A stretch of DNA of 64,000 nt from Artemisia argyi (lineage: Eukaryota > Streptophyta > Magnoliopsida > Asterales > Asteraceae): the NCBI GenBank assembly GCA_030686995.1, contig CM060709.1:14654872-14718871 (forward strand), in the 5' to 3' direction. The notes below the pieces were generated by a model that saw nothing but the letters and a program-made list of their open reading frames with translations, was not told the DNA's origin and did no database searches. Numbering within the stretch: the first letter of the stretch is position 1; every line of letters starts with the position of its first letter. Positions 59,100-64,000 of the stretch are shown here, piece by piece. The position numbers and the translations under genes are program-made.

Positions 59100-59961
59100 G
59101 CTCATGAACCTAGTTTGCATTATCTACTAACTCATATCCTAAAAAAAAATAGGTAAAAATACCCTGATTCAACAATTGTATCTAAAAAAAAGTAAGGTGG
59201 CGTTTAGCTGGAAAACATTTTCTATTTCTTGTTTTGTAGGAAAATGGAGGGGAGTTTGATTTCCATAAAACAATAGAAAATTTAGAAAACGTGTTTAGTC
59301 TGAGAAACATGTGTTTGTGTTTTCTATTTTGGAAAACTAGAAAACATGTTTAAGTGTTGTTGTTTTATATCTCAATTCACTATTCCCCTTAGTATAGTGA
59401 TGCATAGTTTGTTCATCAATCTATGTGGGACAAAGTCACAACACCAAAACTCTTTCCCTCCTCAAACTTTTGTTTCAAGTGACATAGTCACCACACCCCT
59501 ATCCTCGCAGCCTCACACACATAAACACAAACACCTCATTTCACCGACAATATCATCATTCGTCTTCACTCTACTCCATCTCCACGCTGACATACAATCT
59601 CTCGGTAACATCCCGCCAACAACCATCGGTATGCTCACTCAAGTTCACATACTCTTAACACATCCAAACAAACTCACTCGTCACATTCTTCTGAAAAACT
59701 TAACATTAAGCGGCCATAAATCATGAGATACCTTGTCATATGAAGAACAAACCAAAGATTCATGTAAGCGGATGAAAACAACATGTATTCATTATTAGTA
59801 TAGCAATTTAAACATAGATTTTAATAAATATAAAATGTTAGAGATAAATATCTAAAGTGAGTTTAAGGAAATGCACCGCCACAACACTCATTAAGGTGAC
59901 TAAGGGTATGTTTCGTAAAAAAAATGATGTTGTTGGTGCTGAAAAGAATTAAACTGTAGGG

Positions 59962-59992
<31 letters not shown>

Positions 59993-61234
59993 ATTGCTGA
60001 AAAAGATTAAAATCAGTTCGATTGTGAAAAATAATTTTCATAATCTTTGAAAAGCTGGTTGTGAGAACTTATTTTTCTAAATAATTCACAATCTTAACTA
60101 AACAAATATTATTTTTTAAGCAAAGCTTATTTTCAAAATAATAATCTTAAGCCTCCACAATCTTCTATAATCTCTCGTGCCAAACATGACGTAAATCTAG
60201 TGGTCAATGTATTCAAAACCTAACATAGTAAAATAGTAAAATAATTGTAGATGTTTAAAAGTAAGTCTATAAAGTAAATAGAAATGTAAAACTAATAATA
60301 ATGGTAAAAAAGAATAGTCAAGAAATGCACGTATTATATAATCTTATGAGTAAATACATGCATTTGCTAACACTACTGTAAATATTTTCTAATAATCCTA
60401 TTATATATTGCTCCAAAGTTTACATATCCATCGATGTGGGACAAGTACAAACGAAAACTCATTCCACCTTCAAGCCTTTTTGCAAGCTTTCATTCTAGTT
60501 GTAAAATGTAAGTGAAAATTACAAGTTATGTAGTACCATAATGTTTGTTCAACCATGTGGGAGAAAACATATCATTCTTTAAGCTTTTGCTTCATCCGCT
60601 CTCATTATTATTGTGAATGGTTATACTTTGAAGTTAGGCTTAACCACCGCAACTCAACCCTCAGTGGTCTCACCCACGATTTCATTATTCCACTTCACCC
60701 ATGTGTAAGTCACAGTCGAGCCAACTTTTATCCAAACATCCACTCCTCACATACATATCCACCCTCCCACACTCTTCGCGCATCACTTGGAACACCGCAC
60801 TATGAACGTGCACATGGAGCCATAGACCAACATTATTTGTTACCTCATCAGCCACTGATCTCTCCCTGGTGGTTGACATCAGCTCAACGCTCGCATTAAG
60901 CATTATGGTGCTATTTTTCCTGTCCATTGACTCTTTGCATTATTGAGGTTGTATCTTGGAAAACTAATTAAAATTGTTGAAACATTTTTGAGCTGCTTTT
61001 GACTCTTGTATAGGAACTAAGAAAACAAACACATATTATTTGCAGTGTTGTTTTTTTATCGGTTATAGTATTCTTTATTTATATTTTTACCAGTTTATAA
61101 GAGCATTCGATATACTCGTACATATTGTTTTTACTCATCTCACTGCCCACACAAAATTATGAAATGTGTGTTTCACCAATTATCGGTCTTCATCTAGTTT
61201 TATTCACATGTCAAATCTTGTGAGTAAGATAATA
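59100..61234. other. Intergenic DNA with decayed MITEs
   Basis: 59200-59350 shows inverted ggaaaac/gttttcc words (aggtggcgtttagctggaaa; tttggaaaactagaaaac) of a small MITE. 59910-60195 is another MITE-like unit (gggtatgtttcgt to ccaaacatgacg) with a run of about 28 T at 59962-59989. The frames at 59346-59726 and 60555-60899 lack any protein-like pattern. No gene is supported. Confidence 0.45.
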
Positions 61235-61887
61235 TGTAAGATTATTAAACAAGAGGAAATATCATCTCTATTTATAAACCACCAACATAGAAGTTAACAT
61301 AAGGGGGAAAATGCAATTTACGAAGATGATGACGTATGTACCCTCCGGATACACACCGCACAGGGATATACCCTCCGGATAAATAACAGGTAAAATACAC
61401 TCAGATGTGTTCAAATAATACGGGCCAATATCCGAAGGGTTACGACTGTCCGCATGGCCTCAGCCGTCCGGAGATAGCAAACCCTTCGGATAAGCCTACA
61501 AGTACCTAGACCAAGGTACAAACAAGTACACCAAAGTATATGGTAATGGAGTTTAAACTAGCAAACATTATGGGCTAAGTACGAAACAGCCTGGCACTCC
61601 ATGTAGAGAGTCTATAAATAGAGAGGAAATCTTCATTTAAGGTTAACTAATTCACTCTTACTCTCTAGTTTTATTCATACTCTCTCTCACTAAGAACATA
61701 TACTTACTCTCACGCTGGAGGTTGGTCCTGGGATACATTCCCGGGGCGAGACTAACGGACGTATTTGTTTTGCAGATATCCGAAGGAACATACCGTAAGC
61801 AAGAGTCACCACGAATCCGAAGGACTCATTCCAGTCCGAAGGATTCTTCTCGCTTGTCCGAAGTAGAAACAAACTTTTACTTCAACA
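61235..61887 (+). mobile_element. 5' LTR of a Ty3-gypsy element (start approximate)
   Basis: The right end is fixed by TTCAACA before the primer-binding site at 61890. The left end is a guess at TGTAAGATT (61235), giving TGT...ACA ends. A TATA box (TATAAATA, 61613-61620) is followed by a CT-rich leader. The LTR is marked by repeated tccggat/ccgaagg words (for example 61335-61390, 61430-61495, 61785-61860). Confidence 0.65.
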
Positions 61888-61889
61888 AA

Positions 61890-61906
61890 TTGGCGCCATC
61901 CGTGGG
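61890..61906 (+). other. Primer-binding site of the gypsy element
   Basis: TTGGCGCCATCCGTGGG, two bases after the LTR end. This TTGGCGCCGTCTGTGGG-type site is typical of plant Ty3-gypsy elements. Confidence 0.8.
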
Positions 61907-61936
61907 ATCCGTCATTCACTCTACCTAAGCTAAGAG

Positions 61937-64000
61937 ATGACAGGTCCTACCCCAACAACACCTGAAGGAAGCGGAAGTCGTCCGGATAACAATACCCAAA
62001 CCTGTAGCATGGAACAAATCCAAAACCACTTCGCCACCCTAAAAGCTTTCATCCAACAGTACAACGCTTCGGGCGAAACGCCTATCGAACCTATCCATCT
62101 CGACTTTGAGGCCGCCCAATCTCATGATGCCGAAGCATAGAAGGCCAAAGAAGAAATGATGGACGACCTTGCTAAACCCTTCAAGGCAGCGTCCAAGAGT
62201 CCTTTCACCCGAAGGATCATTGATTTCTCCGGACCAAAAGGTTCAAAGTATCTTATGCCTTCACATCTAAAATTATACAACGGATCCACCGACCCAGATG
62301 ACCACATTACCCGATTCGAAGGAGCAGCCAATCAAGGTGCTTGGCCCATGCCGATTTGGTGCATGATGTTTCAACAAACCCTGGATGACGCCGCCAGGGG
62401 ATGGTTCGATCGCCTCCCGCGAGGTAGCATCAATAGTTGGGAAGAGCTGAGTGAACAATTCGTACAGAGGTTCGCTCTTCGGAGGAAATGCATCCGAGAT
62501 CCAATGGAAATCACTAAGATTGTCCGGAAAGCTAATGAAGCCCTCCCGGAATTTAAGGAACGATGGACAGACGAGGCTAGCCGTATATCAGGCGTACCTG
62601 AATTAATGCAAATATCCTCCTTCATTGATGGTTGCAAGAGTCCGGAATTAGCAAAAAGATTCTCCGAAAAAGTTCCCCAAACCGTAACTGAAATGATGAT
62701 GAGAGTCGATGACTTTATTCGTTCCGAAAGAGCATTTCGGCTAACAGAAGTACCTAAAGGAGAAAGAGTGGACAATTACCGAAGAGATTATCACTCCAAT
62801 TCATACAGCCGGAATGACCACAACTCACAACGCTCCTTCTTCAGGGGAAAGCAAGATTTCAGATCTAGACGAAATGATCAATTTGCACCGTACGTGCCTG
62901 CCCGAAAGGAAAATACCTACCGGACAGATTACCGAACGGATCACCGGCGTAACGATGGAAACAGACGAGATACCAGGCCTTTAGACTTGAACATGCTCAC
63001 CAATGCCCCGAAAGAGATCCTATCAACGGAGCATCAACTCAGGTTACCTGCACCCCCACCACTAAGGGGAAGACCATCAAGAGAAAATATGAATAAGTTT
63101 TGCGACTATCACGGAGAGAAAGGTCATCTCACCAACGATTGTCATAACCTCAAGGAGCAACTTAAGAAAGCAATGGAGACGGGCAAGCTAGATCACTTGA
63201 TCAGGGATGTCCAACAAAGAGACAGAGCACCTCCCCGGAACGACCCTCAAAACAACCAAAGACGAATCATCAATATGGTTCGACACCAAGAAAGGAATCC
63301 GAAACGCAAAGTTATAGATCAGGAAGAAGAATGGATGAAGGCTCCCATAAGCTTTCCGCCAATCCTACCGGGTGATGCCTCCGACGAACCTCTTATAGTG
63401 GAAGCAGAAATTGAGGGGTATACCGTACGAAGAGTGTATGTTGACCAAGGTGCTTCAGTAGAAGTAATGTACGAACACTGTTTCCTAAACCTTGATTCTT
63501 CCATCCGGTCTCGTCTGACAAAAACTAACACACCACTGATAGGATTCGCAGGAGAAGCCATAAATCCGTTAGGGAAGATCGAGCTAGAAGTATGCTTCGG
63601 GAGTGAAGGGATTTACCGCCGAACCATCATGAAGTTCGCAGTGATTAGATCTCCCTCCCCATACAATGTAACACTTGGTAGGTCCGGACTAAAAAAACTG
63701 AAGGCCATCCCGTCGACTATACACTCCATGATGAAATTCCCAACACCGAGAGGCATTGCCACTCTGGTGACCCGATCAGTCATCATCTCAGAATGTAGAA
63801 AACTTGAAGAAAAGTTCCTAAAGGAGAAGGAAACCCAAATAGAGACCTCCTCGGAAATCACCATTGAAGAAGCTACTGGAACCGAGGAAGTGTTAATTCA
63901 TCCGGCGTACCCGGAACAGCTAGTAACAATAGGAAGACGTTTTTCAAAAGAAGGAAGAAGACAATTGATAACGTTGCTCAAAAATAGTCGAGACGTTTTC
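61937..64000 (+). pseudogene. Ty3-gypsy gag-protease, one stop, cut by window end
   Basis: ATG at 61937 begins 67 residues that end in TAG (62138-62140); the same frame then stays open to the window end. It contains the retrotransposon gag core (LYNGSTDPDDHITRFEGAA, then AARGWFDRLP and SWEELSEQFVQRF), an Arg/Asn-rich linker, a zinc knuckle (CDYHGEKGHLTNDC, 63101-63142) and an aspartic protease (VYVDQGASVEVMYEHCF, with Asp-Gln-Gly in the active-site position, a variant seen in this group). Reverse transcriptase should start beyond the window. The TAG probably replaces a Gln-like codon, so this copy is inactivated unless the stop is bypassed. Confidence 0.88.

Noticed and set aside
59346..59726. 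126-residue open frame
   Set aside because: No recognisable domain; overlaps MITE-like sequence and non-coding AC-rich stretches.
60555..60899. 114-residue open frame
   Set aside because: No motif, no promoter signals, composition like random AT/AC-rich sequence.

Overview
The window is plant nuclear DNA, AT-rich and packed with transposons. It carries intron-rich plant genes (FATB, PGR, SGR2), an F-box/FBD gene, a SIRE-like Ty1-copia element with extra ORFs after pol, a Ty3-gypsy gag, and many hAT- and Harbinger-type MITEs. The protein and repeat families look like a eudicot, most likely Asteraceae. That placement is inference, since no marker gene is present.

Layout. 1-1529 is an LTR on the minus strand, cut by the window edge. 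4160-5570 is a 1.4 kb inverted repeat with minisatellite arms. 6278-8164 is an F-box/FBD gene with a reading-frame problem at intron 1. 13480-29335 is a nested locus. There an old hAT-like repeat received a copia element at ACTAG. The element plus flank was then tandemly duplicated, and one copy was reduced to a solo LTR. The surviving element (16373-27704) has a 5'-truncated left LTR, a broken gag-pol, two intact extra ORFs and a complete right LTR.

29.3-52 kb is the gene-rich part: FATB (31964-33997, plus, 6 exons), PGR (36058-40225, minus, 5 exons) and SGR2 (42679-51747, minus, 21 exons). All three gave complete reading frames from GT-AG exons read by eye. They act in different places (plastid acyl-ACP hydrolysis, a DUF92 membrane protein, a DDHD phospholipase-like protein), and no shared pathway is evident. 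Their introns hold MITEs, SINEs, a 45-bp LINE scar and a tandem repeat.

52-59 kb holds a CGGTCCGG-rich hAT MITE, another CTCGAG-rich hAT-like element, and a 4.3 kb Harbinger-type element (54788-59096). The last carries two SANT/Myb-like ORFs, a third small ORF, and a proline-rich ORF broken by an amber codon. The third to fourth ORFs are divergent and share a minisatellite promoter region. 61235-64000 is the start of a Ty3-gypsy element (LTR, PBS, gag, protease) with one internal stop, running off the window.

Most novel-looking signals: a GC-rich palindromic module next to the TATA box in the copia LTRs that recurs inside gag and in two untranslated regions; the tandem-duplication/solo-LTR history; and the multi-ORF Harbinger element without a visible transposase. 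All calls come from reading the sequence; no database search or alignment was run.
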